64,000 nt of DNA from Sphingomonas sp. 67-36 (GCA_001897375.1 MKSU01000018.1:44353-108352), one strand, 5' to 3'. Counted from the stretch's first letter, positions 1 through 8,672 are shown. The notes: generated from the letters alone by a model not told the origin. Numbers and translations are program-made.

Positions 1-965
1 AACGTCTCGCCCGCGCGGCACTCGCCCAGGATGATGCGGTCCGGGCGCATGCGCAACGCGTTCTTGACGAGATCGCGCTGCGTGATCTCGCCCTTGCCCT
101 CGATGTTGGGCGGCCGCGTCTCGAGCCGGGCGACATGCTCCTGCTGAAGCTGAAGCTCGGCCGAATCCTCGATCGTCACGATGCGCTCGCGTCCGTCGAT
201 ATAGGAGGAAAGCGCGTTGAGCAGCGTCGTTTTGCCCGATCCGGTGCCGCCGGAGATGACGATATTGCGCCGCGTGGCGACGATCGCCTGGAGCAGTGGC
301 GCCATCACCTCCGGCATGGTGCCCAGCTCGATCATGCGGTCCATGCTGATCGGCTTCTTCGCGAACTTGCGGATCGACAGCAGCGAGCCGTCGATCGCCA
401 GCGGCGGGACGATCGCGTTGACGCGCGAGCCGTCGGCCAGCCGCGCATCCACGAAGGGCGATGATTCGTCCACGCGCCGGCCGACCGCGCTGACGATCTT
501 CTGGATGATGCGCAGCAGGTGGCGCTCGTCCTGGAAACGGGTGGCTGTCTTTTCCAGCAGGCCGTGGCGCTCGACGAACACCGAATCGCATCCGTTGACG
601 AGGATGTCGGTGATCGACTCGTCCTTGAGCAGCGGCTCCAGCGGCCCGAGCCCGAGCAGTTCGTCGAGCACGTCGTTGGTCAGCGCGGCGCGCTCGGCGC
701 GGTTCAGCGCCTCGCTATTGGATTCGAGGATCTCGGCGACGATCCCGCCGATCTCGTCGCCGATCTGTTCGCGCGACATCTTGTCGAGGACGGAGAGGTT
801 GATCTTGTCCAGCAATTGCTGGTGGATCTTCACCTTCAGCGACAGGATGCGCCCCGCCGCCTCGTCCGCGAGCCGTTGTTCGGCGGTGTCGGCCGGCGAT
901 GCGCGCGCCGCGTCCATCGCGACGGGCATCTTTTCGGGCTGGGCGCGTTGCAGCTTCCACATCAT
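1..965 (-). CDS. cpaF: CpaF/TadA-type Tad pilus assembly ATPase, C-terminus beyond the left edge
   Basis: This is the cytoplasmic ATPase that powers Flp/Tad pilus assembly. About 321 residues are visible, starting [12 protein letters not shown] and including the N-terminal domain typical of CpaF. The Walker A is GGTGSGKTT, and the segment [11 protein letters not shown] lies near the window edge, matching the Walker B region of secretion ATPases. The gene continues past position 1. Its ATG overlaps the cpaE stop codon as TGATG, so it is translationally coupled and forms the distal part of the minus-strand cpaB-C-lipoprotein-E-F operon. A second in-frame ATG directly follows the first, so the start could be three bases later. 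The family assignment is secure; the missing C-terminal part cannot be judged. Confidence 0.95.
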   Translation of the reverse strand, partial: MMWKLQRAQPEKMPVAMDAARASPADTAEQRLADEAAGRILSLKVKIHQQLLDKINLSVLDKMSREQIGDEIGGIVAEILESNSEALNRAERAALTNDVLDELLGLGPLEPLLKDESITDILVNGCDSVFVERHGLLEKTATRFQDERHLLRIIQKIVSAVGRRVDESSPFVDARLADGSRVNAIVPPLAIDGSLLSIRKFAKKPISMDRMIELGTMPEVMAPLLQAIVATRRNIVISGGTGSGKTTLLNALSSYIDGRERIVTIEDSAELQLQQEHVARLETRPPNIEGKGEITQRDLVKNALRMRPDRIILGECRAGET

Positions 966-2167
966 CAGCCGTCCTTCGCCTGGAACCGCTCGCGCAGCAG
1001 CGCGCCGATATTGGCGATATCCTTGCAGAATTTGCTCTTTCCGCGGATGTCGCTGACGAGTTGGCCCTGATCCTGCGCGGTGCTGACGAGCGGCGCCTCC
1101 AGCGAGACACTGCCGAGGATTTCGTGGCCCAGCGTATCGGCCGCGTCTTTGAGATCGATCGTCTTGAACAACCGCTTCTCGGCGCGGTTGACGACGATCG
1201 CGATCGATCCGCTCTCGATCCCGACCGAGCGGAACAGGTCGAGCCGGCGGCGCGCCTGCCGCAGGCTGGAGACGGAAAGCTCGACCACGAGCAGGATCAC
1301 GTCGGAGGCGAGCGCGGCCGACAGCGCCCAGCTCGTCCAGTCCGGCGGATAATCGAGGATGACGTAGCCGAACTCCTGCCGCAGCAGCCGGATCATCTTC
1401 AATAGCTGATCGGAATCGACCGATTCGAGCGGCATGATCTCGGCCGGTGCGCTGACCACCGATACGCCCGCGCGCGGCTGCGCGATCACCGAGCGGATCA
1501 GTTCCTCGTCCAGCCGGTCCTCCGCCTTCAGGAGGTCGGCGAGATCGCCGCGCCCCGCCGCGCCGAGGAAATCGGTGACGCTGCCATATTGCAGATCGAG
1601 ATCGGCGATCACCGCGCCGCGCCCGCCCGCGTCATGCGCGGCGAGATCGGCGGCAAGCTCGGTCGCGATGGTCGTCGCGCCACAGCCGCCGATCGAGCGT
1701 GCGACCGAGATCAGCGGCGCGAGCCGTACCTTCTGCCCCGGCGCGGCCTGGCGCCGCGCGGCGGTGTCGAGCGTGACCTGCACGATCTCCTCGACGTCGA
1801 ACGGCAGCGCGACGATATCGCTGATGCCCTGCTTCACCAGTGCGCGCACCAGCGACACGCTCGCCCCGTCGATCGCCGCCACCAGCGGCAGATCGGGCAG
1901 CCGCGAGCGGATATCCGCCAGCCGCTCCATCGACGCGGCGCTGTCGGGATCGACCTCGACGATCAGCAGCGAGCATTCGTCCAGCACCCCGTCCGGCACC
2001 CGCACGCCGCTTTCGAGCGGTTCGAGCTTCAGATCGGGCAGCGGCCTGTCCGCGACCGCCACCGCCAGCGACATCATGCGCCGGGGCGAGGCGACCACGG
2101 TGACGCGGGAATTGCTACGCAACACGTCTTCCTTGAAACGCTTGGAGGGAAGGGAGAGATTGCCCAT
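965..2167 (-). CDS. cpaE: CpaE/TadZ-type pilus localisation ATPase
   Basis: CpaE (TadZ) is a ParA/MinD-like protein that places the Tad pilus machine at the pole. The N-terminal ~130 residues look like a degenerate receiver domain and the rest is a MinD-like ATPase domain. The P-loop reads SIGGCGATTIAT, so the lysine of the usual GKT is replaced by alanine; this atypical Walker A is known in the family. Later motifs include VIADLDLQYGSV and VILDYPPDW. I chose the ATG giving MGNLSLPSKRF (about 400 residues). A GTG 45 bases upstream would also be in frame but would overlap the preceding gene. An AGGAGGGAG stretch lies rather far (about 18 nt) from the chosen ATG, so the start is uncertain. Confidence 0.9.
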   Translation of the reverse strand: MGNLSLPSKRFKEDVLRSNSRVTVVASPRRMMSLAVAVADRPLPDLKLEPLESGVRVPDGVLDECSLLIVEVDPDSAASMERLADIRSRLPDLPLVAAIDGASVSLVRALVKQGISDIVALPFDVEEIVQVTLDTAARRQAAPGQKVRLAPLISVARSIGGCGATTIATELAADLAAHDAGGRGAVIADLDLQYGSVTDFLGAAGRGDLADLLKAEDRLDEELIRSVIAQPRAGVSVVSAPAEIMPLESVDSDQLLKMIRLLRQEFGYVILDYPPDWTSWALSAALASDVILLVVELSVSSLRQARRRLDLFRSVGIESGSIAIVVNRAEKRLFKTIDLKDAADTLGHEILGSVSLEAPLVSTAQDQGQLVSDIRGKSKFCKDIANIGALLRERFQAKDG

Positions 2168-2195
2168 GCCGCTCAGCCCTGAAGGCTCCCTCCTG

Positions 2196-2507
2196 TTATT
2201 GTGGCCCGGCACTGCCGGAGGACGACCCGCCGCCGATGGTGGAGGTCGCTGGCCGCTCGGGCTTCTTCACCTTGTCGGTGCGGTAGCGGGCGGTGGCCTG
2301 CGCCGCATGCTCGCCGCTGGCGGCGGGGAGGGCGGTGTCATAGACCGGGTGCGGATCGATGATCTGCGCCGCCATCGTGTGGCGGTTCGCCTCGCCGAAA
2401 TTGTCGTTCCAGCCCAGCACCGGGTCGCCGCCATTGGTGGTGGCGCAGGCGCAGAGCAGGCCGGCGATGCCGATCGCGATACCGGCGCGGATCGTTTCAA
2501 TAGACAT
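2196..2507 (-). CDS. Small lipoprotein in the cpaD position of the tad operon
   Basis: A protein of about 103 residues with a lipoprotein signal: a hydrophobic stretch GIAIGIAGLL runs into the lipobox-like LCAC, with C21 (counting from the chosen start) as the likely acylated cysteine. The mature part includes NGGDPVLGWNDNFGEANRH, then a Pro/Ser/Gly-rich tail without a clear fold. It lies between cpaC and cpaE, where other tad loci carry the ~200-residue CpaD lipoprotein, so it may be a shortened or analogous partner of the secretin; that is inference from position. Two ATGs are possible. AAGGAGG directly abuts the first and sits 6 nt from the second, so I chose the second. The gene overlaps the cpaC 3-prime end by 11 bases. 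Confidence 0.75.
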   Translation of the reverse strand: MSIETIRAGIAIGIAGLLCACATTNGGDPVLGWNDNFGEANRHTMAAQIIDPHPVYDTALPAASGEHAAQATARYRTDKVKKPERPATSTIGGGSSSGSAGPQ

Positions 2508-4023
2508 AGCCATCCTCCTTGCCCGGCACCTTCTTCGCCGCCGCCGGTGCGGCCGGCTTGCCCGGCGCTACCGCCGGCTCCGGGTGATAGGCCTGGCCGA
2601 GCAGGAAGGTTTCCGCCTCGCTCGGATCCTTCACCGCGTCGGTCGGCAGGCGCACCTGGCCGGGCTTTAGCGGCGCCACCAGATGCGGGGTGACGACGAT
2701 CAGCAGTTCGGTCTGGTCCTTCTGGAAGCTGGTCGAGCGGAACAACGCCCCCAGGATCGGGATCGAGCCGAGCAGCGGAATCTGGTCGACGGTGGTCTTG
2801 AAGTCCTTCTGCAGCAGCCCGGCGATGGCGAAGCTCTCGCCGTCGCGCAGCTCCAGCGTGGTGCTGGCGCGCCGCGTGCGGATGCCGGGGATGGTGATGT
2901 TGCCCAGCGTCAGCGACGCGGAGGGATCGATCTGGCTCACTTCCGGCTCGACGACAAGGCTGATCGTCTTGTCGCTCAGCACCGTGGGGGTGAAGGCGAG
3001 GCTGACGCCGAACGGCTTGAACTGCACGGTGATCGGCGGCGTGCCGCCCGTGCCCGCGCCGCCGCCCTGCACCACCGGCACCGGGAACTCCCCGCCGGCC
3101 AGGAACGAGGCCTTCTCGCCGGACAGCGCGATCAGCGTCGGCTGCGCCAGCGTCTTGGAAAGGCCGCGCGATTCCAGCGCGTTCAGCGTGGCGTCGATCG
3201 AAAGCCCGCCCAGCTTGAACACGTTGCTGAAGATGCCGAACGTATTGGTGATCGACGACAATTGCTGGATCGGCGCGCCCGGCACGGTGGAGGTGATGGT
3301 CCCGCCGCCGGCGGTCGGCGTGGTGATGCTCACGTCCTTGCCGGGGACGAGCTGCGCGCCCTTGCCCAGCACGCTGTTGAACGATCCGCCGCGTGAATTG
3401 AGGAAGCCGCTGACGCCGATATCCTTGCCGGCGCTGCGGTTCACCTCGGCAAAGCGCACCTCGACCATCACCTGCTGGCTGGAGCCGACGCTGAGCAGGT
3501 TGATGACCTTGTCGCCGGCATAGGCCTTGGCGAGCTGCGCCGCGCGATCGGCCGCGCTCGCGCTGCTGACCGTGCCGGTGAGGACGACAGAATCGTTCGA
3601 GATGCTCGCCTCGATCGGTTCGCCCGGCAGCAATTTGTGGAACTGGTCGGCCAGCGCGATCACGTCCGGGCCGACGGCGATGTCGATCACGGAGATCACC
3701 CGGCCTGCCGCATCGTAGAGCGTCAGGCTGGTGGTGCCCATGTTCTTGCCGAGGACATAGACCGAGCGATTGGTGATCGGCACGATATCGGCGACCTGCT
3801 TCTCGCCCTTCTCGTCGCCGCCGATCAGCGCCTTGGCGATCGGGCGGTCGGCCGTGACCACCTGGCTCTTGTTGAGCGGCACTTCCAGCGTGCCGCCGTG
3901 GAGCGCTGATTCCTGCGCCGCCGCCGGCCCGGCCAGCGGAACGCCCGCCAGCATCAGCGAAAGCGCGAGAAGGCTGCCGCGCGCGGCGCGTGCGAGTTTC
4001 TTATTGCCCACGCTGCACCCCAT
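2497..4023 (-). CDS. cpaC: CpaC/RcpA-type outer-membrane secretin of the Tad pilus
   Basis: CpaC forms the outer-membrane channel through which the Flp pilus leaves the cell. The 508-residue protein has a signal peptide ending near PLAGPAAAQE, an N-terminal domain typical of RcpA/CpaC, a BON-like segment with VVLTGTVSSASAADRAAQLA, and a C-terminal secretin domain with LEVDxx-less but recognisable features such as RRASTTLELRDGESFAIAG and LLGSIPILGALFR. A tail rich in Pro and Ala ends the protein. It overlaps cpaB by 23 bases, so coupling is likely. A GTG four codons in (VGNKKLAR) is an alternative start. The assignment is firm from domain order and operon position. Confidence 0.93.
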   Translation of the reverse strand: MGCSVGNKKLARAARGSLLALSLMLAGVPLAGPAAAQESALHGGTLEVPLNKSQVVTADRPIAKALIGGDEKGEKQVADIVPITNRSVYVLGKNMGTTSLTLYDAAGRVISVIDIAVGPDVIALADQFHKLLPGEPIEASISNDSVVLTGTVSSASAADRAAQLAKAYAGDKVINLLSVGSSQQVMVEVRFAEVNRSAGKDIGVSGFLNSRGGSFNSVLGKGAQLVPGKDVSITTPTAGGGTITSTVPGAPIQQLSSITNTFGIFSNVFKLGGLSIDATLNALESRGLSKTLAQPTLIALSGEKASFLAGGEFPVPVVQGGGAGTGGTPPITVQFKPFGVSLAFTPTVLSDKTISLVVEPEVSQIDPSASLTLGNITIPGIRTRRASTTLELRDGESFAIAGLLQKDFKTTVDQIPLLGSIPILGALFRSTSFQKDQTELLIVVTPHLVAPLKPGQVRLPTDAVKDPSEAETFLLGQAYHPEPAVAPGKPAAPAAAKKVPGKEDGYVY

Positions 4024-4903
4024 ATTCGCTGGCCGTCGTGCCGCGGATCACGGTCATCGCCGGACCCTTGATGACGATCTGGTTGAACGGGCCGCCGGCG
4101 CGCGGCGGCGGCAGCGTCATCCGGGGCAGGGCCGGCGCGGAAGCCGCCGGGCGCTTCGCCGGGATGACATAGTTCGTCGCGCTGAGCTGGCGCGGCAGCA
4201 CGGTGGCGCGGGTGCCCGTCACCTGATCGGCGACATTGCGCAGCGCGAGCGTGAGCACGCCCAGTTCCTGCGCCAGCGCCAGCTTCTGCGCGCCGACCGT
4301 ATCCACCTCGAGCGTCGCGGACTTGCTGACCACCGGCTTGGTGGCGTTCTCGTCGGAAACCTGATCGATGCCGAGCACGGGCACGTTTTCCAGCACCACG
4401 TCGGTCATCTTGTCGTTGGGGGTGGCGCCCTCGCCGGGGATCGGGCGGGTGAGCAGCACGTCCACCACGTCGCCGGGGCGCGCGAAACCGCCCACGCCGT
4501 GAACCTCGTTGATCGAGATGGCGAAGGCGAGCTTGCCGGGGGGCAGGTTGGCGGCGATCGTCGCGCGACCGTCCGTGCCCGAAACCTTGGAGGCGAGCAC
4601 CGGCTCGCCGGTCACGATCGGCCGCAGCGCGACGCGGTTGTTCTTCACGGCCGCAGCGATGGAGGTGAAGGCGCCGGTCGGCACCGAGGCGGCCGGATAG
4701 GAAGCGAGCCGCAGGTTGCTGTTCGTCAGCGTGGTGCCGAATTCCAGATCCTGCGCGGCGACCACGACGGTCTGCTGCTGCTGATCCTTTGCTGCTTGCT
4801 GCGATCGCGTCTCGACGCCGGAGAAATAGGCGTTGGCGACGATCACCGCGACGATGCCGATCAGCACCGCAATGCCGATCACGATCAGGTTACGTCCCTG
4901 CAT
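4001..4903 (-). CDS. cpaB: CpaB/RcpC-type Tad pilus assembly protein (SAF domain)
   Basis: CpaB is a periplasmic, membrane-anchored protein of the Tad machine thought to work with the secretin. The 300-residue protein starts with one transmembrane segment (IVIGIAVLIGIVAVIVAN), followed by a SAF domain beginning VVVAAQDLEFGTTLTNSNLR and the conserved segment GFARPGDVVDVLLTRPI. The C-terminal ~40 residues are rich in Pro and Arg. It is the first gene of the minus-strand assembly operon after the flp pilin gene, 97 bases downstream of it. A hairpin between the two may reduce transcription from pilin into cpaB. Confidence 0.94.
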   Translation of the reverse strand: MQGRNLIVIGIAVLIGIVAVIVANAYFSGVETRSQQAAKDQQQQTVVVAAQDLEFGTTLTNSNLRLASYPAASVPTGAFTSIAAAVKNNRVALRPIVTGEPVLASKVSGTDGRATIAANLPPGKLAFAISINEVHGVGGFARPGDVVDVLLTRPIPGEGATPNDKMTDVVLENVPVLGIDQVSDENATKPVVSKSATLEVDTVGAQKLALAQELGVLTLALRNVADQVTGTRATVLPRQLSATNYVIPAKRPAASAPALPRMTLPPPRAGGPFNQIVIKGPAMTVIRGTTASEYGVQRGQ

Positions 4904-4952
4904 GAGGCCCCCTCATCACATCGGGAAGTACAAATATTACGAAAATACTGAA

Positions 4953-4992
4953 CGGCGATGAGGCCGATCAAATGACATGACCGGCCTCGCCG
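4953..4992 (-). terminator. Hairpin between flp and cpaB, possible attenuator
   Basis: On the minus strand a stem with perfect 7-base arms GAGGCCG and CGGCCTC (4960-4966 with 4982-4988), extended by further GC pairs with a bulge, lies just after the flp stop codon. It is followed by a moderately T-rich stretch (TTCAGTATTTTCG). Partial termination here would give more pilin than assembly mRNA, as is common in tad loci. The T-tract is imperfect, so the function is inferred. Confidence 0.45.
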
Positions 4993-5000
4993 TTGTGGCC

Positions 5001-5177
5001 TTAGTAGGTCTGAGCGTCGATCTTCGCGCCGGCCTTGCCCATCGCGTTCGAGATGGAAGTGCCGAGCGCGAGGGCGGCGACCGCGATGCCGCTGCCGACG
5101 ATCGCGAGGATAAGCACGTATTCGGCCGCTGCGGCGCCGGTTTCGTCGGCCGCGAAGTCACGGAAAAACTTGGTCAT
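5001..5177 (-). CDS. Flp/Fap-type pilin subunit
   Basis: Major subunit-type pilin of 58 residues starting MTKFFRDFAADETG. It has the Flp prepilin processing motif: a glycine followed by AAAAEY, with glutamate at +5 and tyrosine at +6, then a hydrophobic segment VLILAIVGSGIAVAALAL. A prepilin peptidase should cut after that glycine; no such peptidase gene is in this window. The start is set by GGGGTGA about 7 bases upstream; the open frame extends 30 codons further without a good start. It heads the cpaB-F operon. Its sequence differs clearly from the two other Flp pilins at 16255 and 16558. Confidence 0.92.
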   Translation of the reverse strand: MTKFFRDFAADETGAAAAEYVLILAIVGSGIAVAALALGTSISNAMGKAGAKIDAQTY

Positions 5178-5595
5178 GTTTGTCACCCCATAGAAAACAT
5201 GACGACCATATCGGCCTCCGCCGGCCGTCATGTGGCTTCCACAGAGATGCCGGGACGTTCCCGCCATCTCATCACCACCTGGGCATGGGAATAACGCTTG
5301 CGATGCGCTTTCCCCGCGATCCCGTTTTTCTTATGCGGATCAGGGCTGTAAGCTCTTGTCCGCATCCCCTCGGTGCGACCGTTTGAGATTCCCGCTAATC
5401 CGCCAATTGGTCAACACAATCTTCACCAGTTATTTTTTGTCATTGTGAATCAATTCGTTACTTTATCGAAACATTAAAGACGCCGGTTAATTTACGCCCA
5501 TCCGCGAGTCGGAAAATGTTGATTCCCGCGAGGAAACATCGATCCTGATGAAGCGTTTAACGCGCCGCTAAGCATCGAGTCGTATTGCTGGAAAC
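5178..5595. other. Divergent intergenic region upstream of flp
   Basis: This 418-base gap separates the minus-strand flp gene from a plus-strand membrane-protein gene and must hold promoters for both. Bases 5400-5490 are clearly AT-rich. On the minus strand a TTGACC with a GAATCT-like -10 can be read near 5380-5412, but the match is poor. A strong hairpin lies at 5333-5365. No open frame in it looks coding. Confidence 0.6.
5333..5365. other. Stem-loop in the flp leader region
   Basis: Outer arms ATGCGGA (5333-5339) and TCCGCAT (5359-5365) pair perfectly. Inner arms AGGGCT (5342-5347) and AGCTCT (5351-5356) pair with one G-T wobble around the loop GTA. That makes about 13 pairs with a small internal loop. 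It lies 155-190 bases upstream of the flp start, so it would be in the pilin 5-prime leader if transcription starts in the AT-rich stretch beyond it. Confidence 0.45.
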
Positions 5596-6435
5596 ATGAC
5601 CGAGAAACGCCAGTTAACCGATCGACCGGATGCCGGATTGCCGGCGTGGCGACAATTATGGAACGTCAGTGCGCGGCGGCTGTCGGTGCGCAGCAAGTCA
5701 TTGGTAACGTTCCTCGATCTCAGGATGGAATCGCTGATACTATGGTGGATCGCTGCCACCGTGCTGATCGCTTTCGTCAAGGTCGGCGGCACATCGAAGA
5801 CCCCGCGCGACCTGCTCCACGCGGTCGCGCTTTCGCTGCCCTGTCTGCTGGTCGCGCTGGCCCCGATCGCGGGATATCGACTCGCGGCGGGCAGCTTCCC
5901 ACGCGGCACGCTCTCCGCGCAACCGGCGATCAGATTGTGTCGTTACGGGACATGGCGGCGATTGGATGAGCTTTCGGCGCGCGCCAGCCCGGCGTTCGGG
6001 CCGGCCGGTTTCATGGCCTCGCTGCTGCTCGGGTTGCTGCTCAACGTGCCGGTGCGGAGCATGGAATTCTTCGCCGCAGTGCCCGCGCTCGGCGCCGATG
6101 CGCCGGTGTGGGCGCGCAGCATCCTGCTGATGATGACGCTCGACGCGATCGCGATGAATTTCTTCTACATGGTGTGTTTCGTACTCGCGCTACGCTCGAT
6201 CCCGCTGTTCCCGCGAATGCTGATCTTCGCGTGGCTGGTCGATATCGCCATGCAGCTCTCGATCGCGCATGTCGTGGCCAGCGCGCCCGATCTGCCGCAC
6301 GATGTCGCCGCCGTGATGTCGGGGCTGCTGGTGGGGAATATCGAGAAGGTGCTGATCAGCGTGGCGGTGTGGTTGCCCTATCTCATCGTGTCGGAGCGCG
6401 TGAACGTCACCTTCCGCCACCGCGCGCGGGCCTGA
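5596..6435 (+). CDS. Integral membrane protein of unknown function
   Basis: I do not recognise a named family. The 279-residue protein has about six hydrophobic segments: roughly residues 46-63, 73-96, 138-153, 175-200, 203-225 and 250-267. Between segments 2 and 3 is a basic, Arg-rich loop. No catalytic or metal-binding motif is visible. It lies between the two halves of the tad locus but is transcribed away from flp, and a hairpin directly follows its stop codon, so it is probably a single transcription unit. Membership in pilus biogenesis would be guesswork. Codon use matches the rest of the chromosome. Confidence 0.65.
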   Translation: MTEKRQLTDRPDAGLPAWRQLWNVSARRLSVRSKSLVTFLDLRMESLILWWIAATVLIAFVKVGGTSKTPRDLLHAVALSLPCLLVALAPIAGYRLAAGSFPRGTLSAQPAIRLCRYGTWRRLDELSARASPAFGPAGFMASLLLGLLLNVPVRSMEFFAAVPALGADAPVWARSILLMMTLDAIAMNFFYMVCFVLALRSIPLFPRMLIFAWLVDIAMQLSIAHVVASAPDLPHDVAAVMSGLLVGNIEKVLISVAVWLPYLIVSERVNVTFRHRARA

Positions 6436-6438
6436 GTC

Positions 6439-6463
6439 GCGCGGGTACATGGTTAACCCGCGC
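6439..6463 (+). terminator. Hairpin directly after the membrane-protein gene
   Basis: Perfect 8-base arms GCGCGGGT (6439-6446) and ACCCGCGC (6456-6463) enclose a 9-base loop, starting 3 bases after the stop codon. There is no T-tract after it, so termination is plausible but unproven. Confidence 0.4.
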
Positions 6464-6650
6464 TGTTCCAATATGGGATGATCGACGGGGAGGAGCGGCA
6501 GCCGTGGAAGGCGCGCCGCTCGTCGTGACCGAAGTTCCGTTCGGCGCAAGCATCTGATTTCAATGGCCCGACCGGCAAGAAACGAGCGTGCTGCTCTGCT
6601 TTCCCGTGCTGTCCAATAGTGCGGATCGTGCCGTCTGAACTTCGCCGATA

Positions 6651-6680
6651 TTGACAAAAGCATTGTTTAAGGAACATTTT
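6651..6680 (+). promoter_or_regulatory. Candidate sigma70-type promoter of the tadG cluster
   Basis: A consensus -35 TTGACA at 6651-6656 is followed 17-18 bases later by ACATTT/CATTTT, a weak -10. It lies in the most AT-rich part of the gap and points toward the tadG-like gene at 6811. The -10 is poor, so the call is tentative. Confidence 0.35.
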
Positions 6681-6810
6681 ATCATCAATCGGCGCGGGTT
6701 GATTTGATCTGCCCGGAAACGCCGAGGCCCGAAACATATAAAGACCGGCCGAAGCCGGTCGCCAGGGACGCACGGGCGGTAGCGGCATCTGTTTCAGGGA
6801 GGGCGCCGGT

Positions 6811-8154
6811 ATGCTGCGCTGGCTTGGGGATCGTTTATGGGCGCTGTGCCTTAGCGGCGCGCGCGACCGGCGCGGCGCGATCAGCCCGCTCATGGCCCTG
6901 ATGATCATCCCGATCGCCGGCGCGACCGCGATGGCGACCGAGGTGGGGCAATGGTATTATTTCCAGCGCGCGTTGCAGAACGCGGCGGATTCCGCCGCGA
7001 TCGCGGCCGCGACGAATAACAGTTCCACCGGCAGCACCTATCTGAACGAGGCGCGCGGCGCCGCGCGCGGCTTCGGCTTCGTCGACGGACAGAGCAACAC
7101 GACGGTGACGGCGAATGTCGTCACCTGCCCCGCCGGCGCGGGCAGCGGGGCGACCTGCTATCAGGCACTGCTGACCAAGACGGTGCCGGTCGGGCTGGCC
7201 GGAATCGTCGGCTTCGTTGGCGACAAGGGTGGCGGCAAGCAGGGGATCATGGCGAGCGCGATCGCTTCCACCGGGCCGGGGGGAACGGGAGGGAAGCAGG
7301 CGTGCGTCTGGTCGCTGGGGCCGGGCAATTCCTTCACCAGCAACGGCGGCCCCAAGCCCGACCTTTCCGGTTGCAGCATCCTCTCGAACGGTAACGCCAC
7401 CTGCAACGGGCACAATCTCGGCGCGGATTATGGTCTGGCGGTCGGCACCGCCTCCGGTTGCGGCAAGACGCAGATTTCGGGCGTGACCGCGCCGACCGAC
7501 ACCTATGCGCCGCTCGCCTCGAACATCCCGCCGAATAATTGCTCAAGCTATCCCACCGTGCCGAGCAAGAAGAAGGATCCGCCATTGCCCGCCAGCAATG
7601 TGCTGACCGGCGCGCAAACGATCAACCAGTCGTTCTGCGGCGACGTCCAGCTTTCCGGCGACGTGACGCTTTCGGGCAGCAATACGGTGACGATCTTCAA
7701 CGGCACGCTCGATCTCAACGGCCATACCTTCAAGACCGCCTCCGGGGCGAGCGCGACCGTGATCTTTTCGGGGACCAATGACGCAAGCTCGGTGCGCGGG
7801 CCGAGCGACAGCGGCACGCTGGACATCTCCGCGCCGTCGTCGGGCACCTGGTCCGGGGTGGCGATCTATCAGGACCCGCGCATGTCGCCGCCGGCTTCCA
7901 GCCTCAACATTAGCTATTCCGGCAATCAACCGACGTGGAACATCTCCGGTCTGGTCTATCTGCCGAAATCGAACGTGACGTTCAGCGGGGCGGTGAACAA
8001 ATCGGGAAGCGGAACGGCCTGTTTCGTGCTCGTCGCCTATACGATCCTGGTGAACGGCACGGGCAATATCTTCGCCAACAATACCGCATGCGGTACATCG
8101 GGGCTGACGCCGCCGACCGTCGGCGGAGGCACGGTTGTGAGGTTGGTGCAATGA
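6811..8154 (+). CDS. TadG-like Flp pilus assembly protein
   Basis: A 447-residue protein of the Tad minor-component type. The N-terminus has the basic stretch DRRGA followed by the hydrophobic helix ISPLMALMIIPIAGATAMA and then GQWYYFQRALQNAADSAA, the hallmark of TadG-type proteins, which carry a pseudopilin-like helix and an extracytoplasmic domain. Residues about 165-430 are rich in Gly, Ser, Thr and Asn with alternating short strands, suggesting a beta-helix-like surface domain. It starts the plus-strand cluster and its stop overlaps the next gene as ATGA. Base composition is a little less GC-rich than in its neighbours. A pilus role is supported by the genes downstream and by the flp-cpa operon nearby. 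Confidence 0.85.
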   Translation: MLRWLGDRLWALCLSGARDRRGAISPLMALMIIPIAGATAMATEVGQWYYFQRALQNAADSAAIAAATNNSSTGSTYLNEARGAARGFGFVDGQSNTTVTANVVTCPAGAGSGATCYQALLTKTVPVGLAGIVGFVGDKGGGKQGIMASAIASTGPGGTGGKQACVWSLGPGNSFTSNGGPKPDLSGCSILSNGNATCNGHNLGADYGLAVGTASGCGKTQISGVTAPTDTYAPLASNIPPNNCSSYPTVPSKKKDPPLPASNVLTGAQTINQSFCGDVQLSGDVTLSGSNTVTIFNGTLDLNGHTFKTASGASATVIFSGTNDASSVRGPSDSGTLDISAPSSGTWSGVAIYQDPRMSPPASSLNISYSGNQPTWNISGLVYLPKSNVTFSGAVNKSGSGTACFVLVAYTILVNGTGNIFANNTACGTSGLTPPTVGGGTVVRLVQ

Positions 8155-8672
8155 GCCGCGTCCGCATCCGGCCGCGCGGTTTCCTCGCCGACGTGCGCGG
8201 CGTGGCGGCGGCGGAGATGGCGCTGGTGCTGCCGATCGCCGCCCTCATCACGCTGAACGTCGTCGATCTGGCGACCTATATGTACAGCAGGATGCAAGTC
8301 GATCTCGCCGCGCAGCAGGCGGTGGGGGTGGTGCGCCAGCTCTGCACCGCCAACCCCGTGTCGGTCTGCAACACGACCTATTCGACGCAGATGACCGCCG
8401 CCGCGCAGACGACGGGGCTGGGCAATGCCGTCACGCTGGCGGGCGCGCAGACCAGCGAGGGTCTCTATTGCGCCAGCGCGACCGGCGCGCTGACGTCGGT
8501 CGCGGCGGGGACGGCGAATTGCGCCTCGGTGGTTTCGGGCAGCACGGCGGCGCCGGGGACTTATCTCAAGGTGCAGAGCCAATATACGTTCGCGCCGATC
8601 TTCCCGCAGGTTTCGCTGGCGTCGATATTGGGTTCCCCGGTTGTCTCGACCGCCTGGATACGCCTGAAATGA
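8151..8672 (+). CDS. TadE-like pseudopilin (first)
   Basis: A 173-residue TadE/TadG-family protein starting MSRVRIRPRGFLADVRG. The segment RGVAAAEMALVLPIAALI carries the pseudopilin processing signature: Gly, then Glu at +5, followed by a hydrophobic helix. The remaining ~130 residues form a small extracytoplasmic domain with several cysteines. TadE-type proteins are processed by the pilus prepilin peptidase and are needed for Flp pilus assembly. Its start overlaps the preceding stop as ATGA, and its own stop overlaps the next start the same way, so the three proteins are made together. Confidence 0.87.
   Translation: MSRVRIRPRGFLADVRGVAAAEMALVLPIAALITLNVVDLATYMYSRMQVDLAAQQAVGVVRQLCTANPVSVCNTTYSTQMTAAAQTTGLGNAVTLAGAQTSEGLYCASATGALTSVAAGTANCASVVSGSTAAPGTYLKVQSQYTFAPIFPQVSLASILGSPVVSTAWIRLK

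Larger units (their letters stand above)
6436..6810. other. Intergenic region upstream of the tadG cluster
   Basis: A 375-base stretch with no convincing gene. It holds the post-stop hairpin at 6439-6463, a promoter-like TTGACA at 6651, an AT-rich stretch at 6650-6690, and a second hairpin with arms GACCGGC (6743-6749) and GCCGGTC (6754-6760) around CGAA, which would sit in the leader of the tadG mRNA. A GGGAGGG sequence precedes the tadG start. Confidence 0.6.
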
